NCBI GenBank assembly: GCA_022559985.1 | Contig: JAFJTR010000011.1 | Location: forward strand, 124,001 to 188,000 | DNA from: Parastagonospora avenae f. sp. tritici 18332-5 | Lineage: Eukaryota > Ascomycota > Dothideomycetes > Pleosporales > Phaeosphaeriaceae | Reading direction: 5' to 3' | Length of the DNA stretch: 64,000 nucleotides | Part shown: in pieces, positions 12,248 through 23,188 of the stretch | Layout: each line of letters starts with the position of its first letter | Numbering within the stretch: the first letter of the stretch is position 1 | Position numbers and translations under genes: made by a program | Notes under the pieces: model-generated | Told to the model about the DNA's origin: nothing | Database searches by the model: none | Seen by the model: the letters and a program-made list of their open reading frames with translations, nothing else

Positions 12248-14196
12248 TATGTATTAGATTGATGTTGGTTGTTGTGAGTGGTGGTGTGGTGAGGTATGCA
12301 AATGTGCAAAGGGTTCAGTGGAGTACAAGGAACACTAGGGCTGGTGTATGTATGACGTTTGTCGCATGAACTTGTAGCTGGGCGCAGCTAGATAAAGGAA
12401 AAGCTCGATCCCGAATACAGGGCACCGCCGCGCTTGGAGAATACGTACCGGTCATAATCATCATAATCCCGTACTGCTAGGTACATCTTGGCCGTTGCAA
12501 ACAAGCACTGTCGACTTATGAGCTAGGGCGTTAGGTTGGCGACGGCGGCGATGTGAGAGGTTAGAGGTGAGGACTGAGGTGGAGCGATCTGGGGTATGAC
12601 GACGATAGAGCGTCTTAAAGGCATGATGCGCGGCATGTACAGCCACAGCCAAGCGAAGACGCCTAAGCCTAGCCGGATACAACGGAGTCGTTGCGACTGG
12701 CCGTGACGACGCTTGCTTGCTTGTCATTCGCCAAATTTCTGGATTTGCGAAGGGTCGACCGAACTGCTGATGTTTGTGAGAGGGCGCAGTCGCGACAGTG
12801 CGTGTCCGATGGCTGTGGAATGTTCTCCCTTGCTTCAGTCGATCCTTGCGAACTCCGGTCTGATCGTGGCAAGACCCCATTTGACTTCAGGTGACCGAAT
12901 TATAGTTCAGTAGACACATTCACTACTTGATCAACGTTGAGTATTCAGCTTGATGGTTTATTAACGTCTTCAAGATATGTCGTGGTAGAAGTTCGCAACG
13001 CAGCCTTCCAAGGTTTGTACCGAGATGCAACGACAGCTGACCCCGTTCGGAGGATTCATGTTCGGGGAGCGACAGAATGCTGTCCATCCCATTTCGCGTA
13101 TCATGCACGTGCCCATTCCCTCACCCCGTCTCAATCGTAAAACGCTTCACCAGCCTCACCCAGCCACATATTCGTCACGCCTCTTCGTCTTTCGGCTCAC
13201 GTTCCCATTCCATGCAGAACAGGGGTGCACCATGCTGTGACCCAAACTTCTACAGCGAATCAGCTGCGGTACAGCTCTGATTCCCTGGATGGCGCTAATG
13301 CAGGATGAGTTGTTCAATTGTTGTCTGCGCTGTGGTTTGGGGTCCCCACTGCGCTGTCAAATAATATTAGAAAGTTTCTCGTCGCAGATTTGGTTTCGGC
13401 GTCCTTTTGCTTGCTCTACTCTCTCCATTCTCTCGTGCTGCCGCCCTGTTCCTTTGCGTTGTCAGTTGCTTTTGCGCCGTGGAATGCCGCGGACCACGGC
13501 TTGTGCGACTGCCTCTGGAGCATCGCGGCTTCCGCATGCGGCGGAGAAAGAGTGGACCAGGACTTTGCGACTGCGATTGCTCTTGCGAACCCACTGCGAC
13601 GGCTATCGGCATGACCTGAACCTACAATGTTCTCGTGGCTTCTTCACATGTTTGTTTTCGAGGCGCACATCACGAGATACGAAAGTCACGAGCACTGCAA
13701 CGCATTGTCGCGGCGAGAAAAGGATACCATTATACCGAGTACACGAAGTCGAATCGCTCTGCTGAGTCGCTATCACAACTTCGCTCGAACAATGAAACAC
13801 GAAGACGCTACAGGATGAAACAAATATACTAGGGACAACATCTGATGCCTTCACGCAATCCTCCTGCGCATGCTGCTGGTCCTCTCACCGAGCCAATGTG
13901 GATGATCGTATGAATATGGTAGAAACGAGGAACGTGCTTGAGCTGAGGAACCGAGAATGGCCATCGCTAGCCTGCAGAGCGATCTGCCGTCTTTTCTTCC
14001 GTCACGTCGTAAGAATCATTAAGTATGTCGTAGAATGCTGACTACCATCATTCGTAAGAACGTAGGCACATCAAGGTCGTGAAAGTCGCGAAAGTCGCAA
14101 AAGCCGCGCAACACCAGTACCGAGTCGAAAGCGTTGCAAGCGGCACGTGAACCCAACCACTTCGGTCACGTTACCGTCCTATCGAACAGCAACAAT
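12248..14196. other. Intergenic, about 1.9 kb
   Basis: It holds the promoter of the RCR-type gene and the 3' flank of the Arl8-like gene. Open frames of up to about 160 codons (for example 13289-13765 +) are Cys/Arg/Ser-rich without domains and are taken as chance. No repeat or RNA gene was recognised. Confidence 0.4.
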
Positions 14197-15268
14197 CTAT
14201 TTGCTCGCGCGAGCAATTAGCCACTGGAGTACAGCATCGAGGTTCGTCTCCTCTTTGGCGCTGATGCCATAGCAGCTCACTTCACGGTGCGACACGGCCT
14301 TGAGGTTCAGTGACTCAATAAGCTCATCAACCGAGAGCTTGTTAGGCAGGTCAGACTTGTTGCCCAGGACAAGCAAAGGAATGCCTTCCAGCGCTGGCTT
14401 CTCCAGGAGAAGATTGAGCTCTTCGCGCGCAACTGGTAGGGCCTCCTTATCGGCAGAGTCGACAATAAACCTAGGACGATAAGCGTAGTCATCGAGCACA
14501 TGCCAGCAGGTCTTACACGATTGCGTTCACGCCGCGGCAGTACCGCTCCCACATGGAACGGAACCTAGGTTGGCCTCCGAGATCCCAACTGTTGCCGCTG
14601 GTCAGCAGGTACACCTGGGATGCGTAGATTGCCTGCACCCTGCAAGGCTGGCCTGAAATAGCTTGGTGCTGCAAGAGTTGGACATGCGTGACTGGGGCCG
14701 ATATCGAGTACTCACCACTTCAAGGTTACATGACCTTTCTGGACGCGCTTCATGTTGAAGCCCACAGTAGGGATGGAGCTGTATCCTGGTCAGCGCATGG
14801 GCCACATGTGATGGAGCTCATGGTAGCGCGAAGCTGCAGCATCGGGACAGAGATGGAACACTGTTGCCGCCAGCTTGCGCAGCCAGGAGTTTGGCGTTGA
14901 CGTACTCGACAGTAAATTCGCCTCCCTAAACGCTCGTGGTCAGCTCAGACTCGCGCCGTCGCAGTCATGTCCGCATCAGGAAGGGACTCACCGCCAGAAC
15001 TCTCAACAGCGATGTCTTGCCAGCATTCTGCAGCCCGATCATGGTGATGTCCATCTCGGTCGCCCTGCACAGTAGAGATAGTCAGCGGCCATCTCAGGTC
15101 ATCGTCGCACACAGATTTGCTTTTTCCGAGGGCCGACTTTGATGAGGTGGAAGTATCAAAAGGCGCATCAGGCATCCAGGCCGCGCACAAGGAAGATGAT
15201 AAGAGAAGGTGGGCATACCAGAAAAGGCGCAGCAGCCAGTCGTAGATGCGTCGGAAGAGGTTCGCCAT
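14197..15268 (-). CDS. ARL8: Arl8-like small GTPase
   Basis: Six exons: 15268..15219, 15064..14992, 14925..14906 (20 nt), 14778..14716, 14588..14517 and 14470..14197, giving 183 residues (human ARL8 is 186). The N-terminus MANLFRRIYDWLLRLFW is amphipathic, like the acetylated membrane helix of Arl8, and there is no Gly2 for myristoylation. GTPase motifs are in order: G1 GLQNAGKT, switch I with IPTVGFN, G3 WDLGGQPRFRSMW, G4 NKSD and G5 with SAK. In animals and some fungi Arl8 couples lysosomes/vacuoles and secretory carriers to kinesin. Most of the coding sequence lies in short exons, so only the last exon stands out as an open frame. All phases and the protein alignment to the family agree. 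Confidence 0.9.
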
Positions 15269-15783
15269 GGTCGCTGGCCGAGTAGTGCTAATGACTCGGG
15301 GTGGTTGTCGTCGGCTTGCGCTGGACTGTCGATGGGTGGTGCTGGAGTCTGCGAACCTTGATCCTGGAAGCGGGGTCTGACTTCGGGTAGTAGCAAGTCG
15401 ATCGCGGCGTGAAATCAGATAGCGACAATAGCAGTGAATTGACAACGCTCCAAATGCATGCAGAAGACAGCCCAGCTATGAGTGAGAGAGCGAGAAGCGG
15501 GAGCCGTGCCGCCCCAGGGAAAAGCTAGGAACCTGCGCGGTCGATGGGTGTGCTGCATCAAGCCGCCCGCGCAGGTGACGTCCCAGCACGGGCCAATGGT
15601 GAGCGGCGCTAAGCCGGGCCCGCAGAAAATGTTCAAGAAGTTCGCGACAAATTTATGTGAATTGCACAAGACACCGCCGTAATCGCCCACGCACCCTGGG
15701 ATGAGCGCGCATGTCCCGTGAGAGCTGCGCCCCAATCCCCTTCACCTCACACATTCCAGTCAGAAGCTATACGCCTCGCAGTA
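15269..15783. other. Divergent promoter between Arl8-like gene and RPA2
   Basis: 515 bp separating two divergently transcribed starts. No recognised element beyond likely promoters of both genes. Confidence 0.5.
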
Positions 15784-18700
15784 ATGGCGGTTGCCAAGAC
15801 GAAGAAGGCGCAACACAAGCCATGGACAACCGCTTTTGACACTAAGCGGCGACACGATCTCTTCTCAAATCCGCCAAAAGACAGCACGGCTTACCCCACG
15901 CTTGCTGCAGCTGTAGACCCCCACATCAACTCCTTCAACAGCATATTTGCTGCAGGCGGACAGCTTGAAGAAGCCCTCAAGGACATCGGCACCAAGGTCT
16001 TCCTTGACGGGAACCCATACGCGCGCCCCGAAGAGGTTGGCCAGAGGAACAGGCTCTCTCTGCGTATACAGGATGTCTTCCTCGACAAGTCAGTCCTGCC
16101 GCCTTCTAACAAGGTTGCACTCAAAAACCGCAATATTTTGCCCGCCGAATGTAGAGAGCGCCATGCTACCTACCGCGGCAAGCTGCGCGCACGACTTGAG
16201 TGGAAGGTCAACAACGGCGACTGGCGAGAGGAAGTGTGCGATCTTGGCACCGTTCCCATTATGCTGAGGGTGAGATCTCCCCATTGTCTCGGGATGCGCG
16301 AGGCATGTGCTAACAGTCCTCGTGATAGTCAAACCGATGTCACCTCGAAAACATGAGCCCGGACCAGCTCGTCAAGGCGAAGGAGGAGAGCGAAGAGCTT
16401 GGTGGCTACTTCATCGTGAACGGTATCGAAAAAATCATACGGATGCTGCAGGTGAACAGGCGGAACTTCCCCATGGCGATCAAGCGAGGCGCCTTCACGA
16501 ACCGTGGCCCAGGCTACACGCAATACGGTATCCTCCTCCGCTCGATGCGCCCCGATCAGACGTCACAGACAAACGCCCTGCATTATCTGAGCGACGGCAA
16601 CGTCAACCTACGCTTCTCGTGGAGGAAGGCTGAATACCTTGTGCCTGTCATGATGGTCCTCAAATCTCTGGTGGAGACAAACGACCGGGAGATCTTCGAG
16701 GGTTTGGTTGGCGCAGCTGGCTCAAAAGGGCTTGCGGAGAAACAGTTTGTGACCGATAGAGTGGAATTGCTGCTCCGGACGTACAAGGTGTATGGGTTAC
16801 ACTCGAAAGCGAAGACGCGGGCATACCTAGGACAGAAGTTCAAGGTCGTACTACAGATCCCAGAGGACACCAGCGACGAAGAAGCCGGTACCGAATTCCT
16901 GCGAAGAATCGTCCTGCCGCATTTGGGCGCATACCACATTTCACCCGCTCAGGATGCTGACAAATTCCGCATGCTCTTGTTCATGATTCGGAAACTATAC
17001 TCCTTAGTGGAGGGCGAATGCTGCGTGGACAATCCTGATGCAGTGCAAAATCAAGAAATTCTGCTGGGTGGCCAGCTATACGGCATGATCATCAAAGAGA
17101 GACTAGACGACTGGCTCCAGTCGATGCGTCCAGTTCTGCAAGACTGGGGACGTCGCACAGAGTGGAGGCCGTTCACATCACAAGAGTTCCAGAAAGACTT
17201 CATCTCGAAAATCTTGCGAAGATCCCAGACAGACATCGGACGAGCCATGGAGTACTTCCTGTCTACTGGTAACCTGATCAGTCCCACAGGCCTTGATCTG
17301 CAGCAGACTGCTGGTTTCGTCGTCGTGGCAGAAAAGATCAATTTCTACCGTTTCATCAGTCATTTCAGGATGGTGCACAGAGGCGCCTTCTTTGCGGAGC
17401 TCAAAACGACCACAGTCCGAAAATTGTTGCCAGAAAGCTGGGGCTTCATGTGCCCTGTTCACACCCCCGACGGAGCCCCATGTGGGTTGCTCAACCACTT
17501 TTCTCACAAATGCAAATTGGCGACACAGAACGTTGATGTTTCAGCGATCCCCAAGCTGGTCGCACAACTGGGCGTATCTAGCAAGTCATCCGCCTCAATC
17601 GAGGCGAGTGTGGTCGTACAGCTGGATGGTCGCGTCCTGGGCTTCTGCTCGCCAAAGCAAGCCAAAGTCATTGCGGACACGCTCCGATACTGGAAGGTTG
17701 AAGGCTCGCATAATGTGCCGCTGGAGATGGAAATCGGTTATGTTCCAAACTCAAACGGTGGCCAATATCCTGGTGTTTACATGATGTCGCAAGTCGCACG
17801 CATGTACCGGCCTGTCAAGTATCTCCCGCTCGACAAACTCGATTATGTGGGGCCCTTCGAGCAACCATACATGTCGATCGCGTGTACAGACGCCGAGATT
17901 GTGTCAGGCGACTCAACGCATGTCGAGTACGACCCCACTAACATCTTCTCGATCGTCGCGAACATGACACCATTCTCCGATTTCAACCAGTCTCCGCGTA
18001 ACATGTAGGCTGCCCCTTCCCTCAATCAACTAGCATATGCTAACAAGCATTCAGGTATCAATGTCTGTCCGCTGACCATGAAGTGCTCACCAGCACTGGC
18101 TGGAAGGCTCTTCCAGCGATCAAGGATGCAGATCAGGTAATGACACTGGATCTTCAAACAGGCACTCAGCAATGGAACTCTGTTCAGTCGACGACCCGCT
18201 TCGCTCGCTCGGGATCTCTCTACAGACTCAAGAGTGACGATATGGATGCTATCTGTAACGAGAGCCATCGCTGGTATCTCAACACGAAGGATCAACCTAC
18301 TACCTATACAGCATTTACCACACAGCAGATGTTGGACAACCAGCTGGTTGCGCTGAAGAATTCTTCTGGCAAGGCAACAGATCAGTGGAATCACGAGTCC
18401 GGCACAGCCACCCATACCAATCACAACATCCCTACTGTCGGACACAATCGAAATGTCATGTACTCGTGGCCAGATTGCGCCTGGCTTCCCAGGGACTTTG
18501 TCGCGGACGAAGCGTGTAATCTGGACTGGTGTCGATTCATTGGGCTTGTAATGGGTGATGGTGGCATCGACCGCGTTACCAATGCTCAGGGTCAAGAGCA
18601 TTATTCTATCCAGATACATCAGCGTGCCGGGAACCCTGCTGCTAATGCCAACACCGAGGACGTTCTGGGGCGCCTGGCTGCGAAGCTTCCTGACTTCGTG

Positions 18701-20899
18701 GTACACCGATCCTGCGTGTCTGGCGCCGAGGAGAAGCACACCTGGACCATTGACCACCGCGATATGTACCATTTCTTCCTTCCTATGATGCGCGGACCAC
18801 AATCATATGATCCTTTGAACGATACAATGTGCCGTACCTATCAAGCACCTGATTATCAAGCATCATCAAGGTCAGGCAATGAGCCTATCGTACCTGTCCC
18901 TGCAGGCTGGAAGACCGAAAACTGGTGGTATCTTCGACGCTGGATCAATTACCCTTGGCTCTTTTCGCTGGCCCAAAATCAGGCTCGAGCCATGATCAAG
19001 GGTATGGCGGCTGCCAATGGCGACTGGAGCCTTTCATTGAACGCGCGATCGGACTCTGGCAACAGTGGAGTCGTGCGGGTGTTCAGCAACTCGATCCCGC
19101 TGATGCACGACATGTCTGTGCTGGGCCTGTTGGCTGATACGAGAGTCAACATCGGTGTCGACCACAAAAAGGGGCAATGCGTTTCAAGTACCGGTAATAG
19201 CGCCAGCGCTACTGGATGGCGCGTGTCTTTCTCCTTCGCCGATAGCGATCTTGCTGTGGCCGCCCCCAAACCGGAGCCATACGAGAATCTTCGCCACGAT
19301 GGATTCGTCTACTGTTTGACAGTGCCCAATGGCAACTTCCTTGCCCGACGCACCGTTGAATATAGCGATAACGACGAGACTCAGGAGGTTATCGATGCAG
19401 CGCAGAAGCCTTTCTTTACCGGAAACTGTCAGATGGGTAAGCAATCTATGGGTACACCCGGAACAGCCTTGCGCTACCGAACCGACAACAAGACCTACCG
19501 ATTGCAGACTGGCCAGACACCTGTTGTGCGACCACCCCTCCACAACGAATATGGCTTCGACAATTTCCCGAACGGGACAAACGCTGTTGTGGCGGTTATC
19601 TCGTACACCGGATACGACATGGACGACGCCATGATATTGAACAAATCTGCACATGAGCGCGGTTTTGGTCACGGAACAATCTACAAAACAAAGATTTGCG
19701 ATCTTGAGGAAGGCGCCAGGCGAAACAGGTCCAGCAAGACAATCAGCAAGCTCTTCGGCTTCGCCCCAGACAGTCTTGTCCCGGCCAACAGGAAGGAGAC
19801 GCTTGACGAGGATGGCTTTCCCCGTATTGGCACGTTGCTTCGTAATGGCGATGCCATTGCCGCTTGGCATACCGTCTCCTACGATGCTGCATCCGATGAC
19901 TACGTCAACCGTGATGCCAACACAAACTACTTCAAATACAAAGAAGACGAAGTCGCCTTTGTCGAAGAGGTCAGGATCATCGGCTCTGAAGATGGTAATC
20001 AGCCTTGCCAAAAACTCTCGATCAAACTTCGTGTTCCACGTTCGCCCGTCATTGGCGACAAGTTCTCCTCCCGCCATGGTCAAAAAGGTGTCTGTTCACA
20101 AAAGTGGCCGTCAATTGACATGCCCTTTTCCGAATCTGGTATCCAGCCCGATGTTATCATCAATCCTCACGCTTTCCCATCTCGAATGACGATTGGTATG
20201 TTTGTCGAGTCGCTCGCCGGAAAAGCAGGAGCGCTCCACGGTATTGCGCAGGACTCCACGCCATTTAGATTCGACGAGCAAAACACCGCTGTCGACTTCT
20301 TCGGCCACCAGCTCATGAAAGCAGGATACAACTACTATGGCAACGAGCCCATGTATTCTGGTATTACGGGCCAGGAACTCGCTGCCGATATCTACATTGG
20401 TGTTGTGTACTATCAACGTCTGAGGCACATGGTCAACGATAAATACCAAGTGCGTACCACTGGTCCAATCAACTCGACTACTGGACAGCCCATCAAAGGA
20501 AGGAAGAAGGGTGGAGGTATTCGTGTTGGGGAGATGGAAAGAGACGCGCTTATTGCTCACGGCACGGCTTTCCTACTCCAGGATCGTCTGATGAACTGCT
20601 CGGATTATACAAAAGCGCCTATCTGCCGCGAGTGCGGATCCTTCTTATCGACGGCCCCGACAGTCAGCGAGTATGGACGCAAGAAAGATCGAGGTGCTCA
20701 GCTGACGATTCGATGCCGACGATGCGCGAAGCCCGCGGATGGCATCACAAGCAAAGCAGATGTCTGGATGGATGGGCAAGGCATGCGCTTCCAAGGCGGC
20801 GAGAACATTGGTGTTGTGGCTGTCCCCGGTGTCTTGAAGTATCTGGATGTTGAGTTGGCGAGCATGGGCGTCAAGTTGAAGTTCAAGGTGGAGCCGTAA
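15784..20899 (+). CDS. RPA2: RNA polymerase I second-largest subunit, intein-containing precursor
   Basis: Exons are 15784..16269, 16329..18004 and 18055..20899, giving a 1668-residue precursor. Removing the 455-residue intein leaves 1213 residues, close to yeast Rpa135. The subunit is the beta-like half of the Pol I active centre that transcribes 35S rDNA. Family blocks are clear: GGYFIVNGIEKIIRM early, HTPDGAPCGLLNH in the middle, GYDMDDAMILNKSAHERGFG, then SRHGQKGVCSQKWP. A C-terminal zinc-binding set is visible (CRECG...CRRCAKP). The extein block that would read SPRNMYQ-CQMGKQSMGTP is interrupted after Gln723 by the intein (residues 724-1178). The downstream extein begins with a native Cys that serves as the +1 nucleophile. 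Extein and intein share one frame without stops, so a host protein can form only by protein splicing. Confidence 0.97.
18062..19426 (+). mobile_element. Intein with LAGLIDADG-type homing endonuclease region, inside RPA2
   Basis: A 455-residue in-frame insertion. Block A starts at Cys1 (CLSADHEVLTSTGWKAL). Block B is AICNESHRWYL near residues 63-73, with His69. The first endonuclease motif is FIGLVMGDGG at 159-168 with Asp166. The second is IKGMAAANGD at about 312-321, where the usual catalytic Asp is Asn319. Block F is VYCLTVPNGNFLARR near 416-430. The last residues are PFFTGN with terminal Asn455, followed by extein Cys+1. Cys1, the terminal Asn and Cys+1 are the residues needed for class 1 splicing. 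The penultimate residue is Gly instead of the common His, and blocks F and G are about 20 residues further apart than in compact inteins. Flanking RPA2 sequence joins perfectly at both ends. Nuclear inteins at RPA2 are known from a few fungi. Confidence 0.94.
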
Positions 20900-21368
20900 A
20901 TCGGCAGCATCACAGGGCGTTTGGGTTAATGTCTGTATGGTGAACAAAAGTTTATGGAGTAGCTACGCATCAGGCATTTCGACGGCGTAACGTGGGTTTT
21001 TAGATCAAATGACGAAGAACTTCAATTCGTTACCGTGTTATCAAGCTGGCTAACTTGACCGTTTTTTTCTGCTGTTTGCAACGAACTAATCAGCCATGAA
21101 GTCTATTCAGGCTTGTATATAAGATTACAGTTGCTCTCTCATAGCTAGTCAAGTTTAGAAAGAACGCGTACGAACTATCACTACACCTGGTGTACTCCCT
21201 CCTTCCTTCGCGTCATGTCGATCCTATTCCGAACGAGTCCTACCGCCTCATGCAACATGCGGAGTGCATATCGCACCTTCCCCAAACCAGCCTAGTATGA
21301 TGTGACATACCATTTGTACCCTTCACGTGCATATCCCTCATTTCCACCCCTCACCCTCCCCGAGTAAA
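20900..21368. other. Intergenic between RPA2 and cutC
   Basis: Genes run in the same direction. It holds the RPA2 3' end and the CutC promoter; no other feature was seen. An upstream in-frame ATG at 21327 exists but precedes a low-complexity HPSPSPS leader. Confidence 0.5.
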
Positions 21369-22079
21369 ATGCCCCTCGAAATCGCATGCTTCACCCCATC
21401 CTCGGCCATCTCCGCCTTCAATGCCGGCGCAGACCGCATCGAGCTGTGCGCCAACTACGCCGCCGGCGGCGTGACTCCGGACATACACTCTCTCCTCGCG
21501 ATTCGCAAAGAGGTGGGAAGAGGTGTATCAATCAATGTGATGATTCGCCCGCGCGCTGGGGACTTTGTGTACTCGACGAAAGAAATGGAGGTCATGAGGC
21601 ATGATATTGCGCTGTTCACGCCACTGGCTAGCGGGTTTGTGTTTGGCATTTTGGATGTGAATGGCCGGGTGGATGTAGCGAGAAATAGTGAGCTTGTGGA
21701 TATTGCGGCGCCGCTGCCGTGTACGTTTCATCGGGCGGTTGATGAGGTGGGGGATTTGGAGGGGGCGGTGGAGACGGTGGAGGGGTGTGGCTTTAGGAGT
21801 GTGTTGACGGGTGGGGGGTGTAGGAGTGCGGGGGAGGGGGTGGGGAGGCTGAAGGGGTTGCAAGAGAGGTTTGGGAAGAGAGTCGAATTGATTGTTGGGG
21901 GTGGGATTAGGAGTGGGAATGTGGTGGAGGTGAAGAGGGGGACTGGGGCGGAGTGGGTGCATTCTGCTGCTATTGTGGGGGCGGGAGAAGAGGTCGATGC
22001 AGAGGAGGTTAAAAGGATTAAAGATGCTCTTGAAAAAGAGGCGAATGGCTGCGATGGTGATCAAGAGATGGCGGATTGA
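21369..22079 (+). CDS. CUTC: CutC-family copper homeostasis protein
   Basis: Single exon, about 236 residues from MPLEIACFTPSS, which is the family's usual start. An in-frame ATG 14 codons upstream (21327) would add a Pro/His-rich leader and is less likely. CutC is a TIM-barrel protein that binds Cu(I) in animals; the fungal role is poorly known. Typical segments are AGADRIELCANYAAGGVTP, SINVMIRPRAGDFVYS, GFVFGILDVNGRVD, TFHRAVDEVGD, VLTGGGCRSAGEGVGRL and ELIVGGGIRSGNV. The second half of the gene is strikingly G-rich on the coding strand, with many GGG runs, reflecting glycine-rich loops and codon choice. The tail after HSAAIVG is short and acidic. Confidence 0.92.
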   Translation: MPLEIACFTPSSAISAFNAGADRIELCANYAAGGVTPDIHSLLAIRKEVGRGVSINVMIRPRAGDFVYSTKEMEVMRHDIALFTPLASGFVFGILDVNGRVDVARNSELVDIAAPLPCTFHRAVDEVGDLEGAVETVEGCGFRSVLTGGGCRSAGEGVGRLKGLQERFGKRVELIVGGGIRSGNVVEVKRGTGAEWVHSAAIVGAGEEVDAEEVKRIKDALEKEANGCDGDQEMAD

Positions 22080-22408
22080 GTTGTGAGCACATGGAGTGAT
22101 ATCGATGCCCACATAATCCGACCAGAACTCAACGCTGGAATCACCTGGACCACGACCCTCTTCCAAGAAGAAGGAAATTTTTGCATGAAGGATTTTGGGT
22201 GTTGCCATTTTCAAGACATGGTAATTATTCATTAAGCCAGCCGCATCTATGCGAGACCGCCACAATATGGACGAACGCAGCAACCAGAGGGTATCATCCA
22301 TAACCGATCAAATCCGAGACATATCAACAAGGGGTCACACGAACAGTCGCATGCCAGCAGACTCGTTCGGAAATTCGGGCCAGAGAAGAATCAACAGACT
22401 ATGCCTCT
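22080..22408. other. Intergenic between convergent genes
   Basis: 3' flanks of cutC and the GPI-anchored protein gene. Nothing else was recognised. Confidence 0.5.
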
Positions 22409-23188
22409 CTACAAAGCGTAGAGCGCATATGCAACCGCACCGAGCATTCCCACGCCCTCTGCACCAACCCGGCCTGCCTCTCCCGTACTCGATGCCTGCG
22501 TAGCTGTGCTCGTCATAACCGTCGTCTGCGGTGCCAATGTCGTCGCTCCTGTGATAGTGCTGGGACCCACACTCTCGCTGACCACCTGACCACTCACGGT
22601 CTTCACAAGCACAGTTCCGGGCAGCGTAGTCGGCGCCGAATACGTCGTCCCCGGAATCGTTGTCGTAAACACAATGATGCTACCAAGCTGGCCCGCCGGC
22701 ACCGCCGATCCAATACCCGTGCCAGTAAACTGTGGAGGAATCGAGAGCGTCGCCGTATTCGGTTTTGCCGAGGGATTCGCAGAGTACACATTGTTATCCG
22801 ACAGCAAATTCACCGCCTTGCCCCCAGAGTTAAATTCGCCCGTCGTCAGCGACCCATACGACCCATCCGGGAATGCGTAGTTTGTGGTGAATTTGTCGTA
22901 GCACATGGCGACGTTGATGTTCTGCACATTGACGCAGTCGAGGCTGGCGCGGCAGCAGAAGCCCGAGTCGGCGCGCGCATCAAGTGTCCGTTTCTGGAAC
23001 TTGATGTCCTTGACGGAGGTTAGGATGTCGAGGTAGAGCGAACTCAGGTCGGATGGCTGCGAGGTGCCGGTTGCGCCTTGGGGTTTGCATGGTTCGCAAG
23101 GGTCGTCGTTGACGGCTTTGAGCGGTGATTCGAGGGGCGATGCGTATGCGACTGTCGCGAGGGCCAGGGCGAAGTATTTGAGTGACAT
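22409..23188 (-). CDS. Secreted, probably GPI-anchored Cys-containing protein
   Basis: Single exon, 259 residues. Residues 1-16 form a signal peptide (LKYFALALATVAYA). A propeptide-like segment with CEPCKP follows. The core has a cysteine cluster (FCCRASLDCVNV, AMCYDKF) and a TTNYAFPDGSYGSLTTGEF block. The second half is Ser/Thr-rich (TTTIPGTTYSAPTTLPGT), as in O-glycosylated cell-wall proteins. The end has a small-residue region (TGEAGRVGAEG) followed by a hydrophobic tail (MLGAVAYALYAL), which is the pattern of a GPI-attachment signal. It is therefore expected at the plasma membrane or wall. I recognise no enzymatic domain; related unnamed proteins occur in filamentous ascomycetes. Confidence 0.8.
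   Translation of the reverse strand: MSLKYFALALATVAYASPLESPLKAVNDDPCEPCKPQGATGTSQPSDLSSLYLDILTSVKDIKFQKRTLDARADSGFCCRASLDCVNVQNINVAMCYDKFTTNYAFPDGSYGSLTTGEFNSGGKAVNLLSDNNVYSANPSAKPNTATLSIPPQFTGTGIGSAVPAGQLGSIIVFTTTIPGTTYSAPTTLPGTVLVKTVSGQVVSESVGPSTITGATTLAPQTTVMTSTATQASSTGEAGRVGAEGVGMLGAVAYALYAL

Noticed and set aside
13289..13765. 158-codon plus-strand frame
   Set aside because: Arg/Cys/Leu-rich with no domain and overlapping frames of similar size on both strands.
18626..18802. Minus-strand frames antisense to the intein
   Set aside because: Shadows of the RPA2 coding strand; no independent signals.
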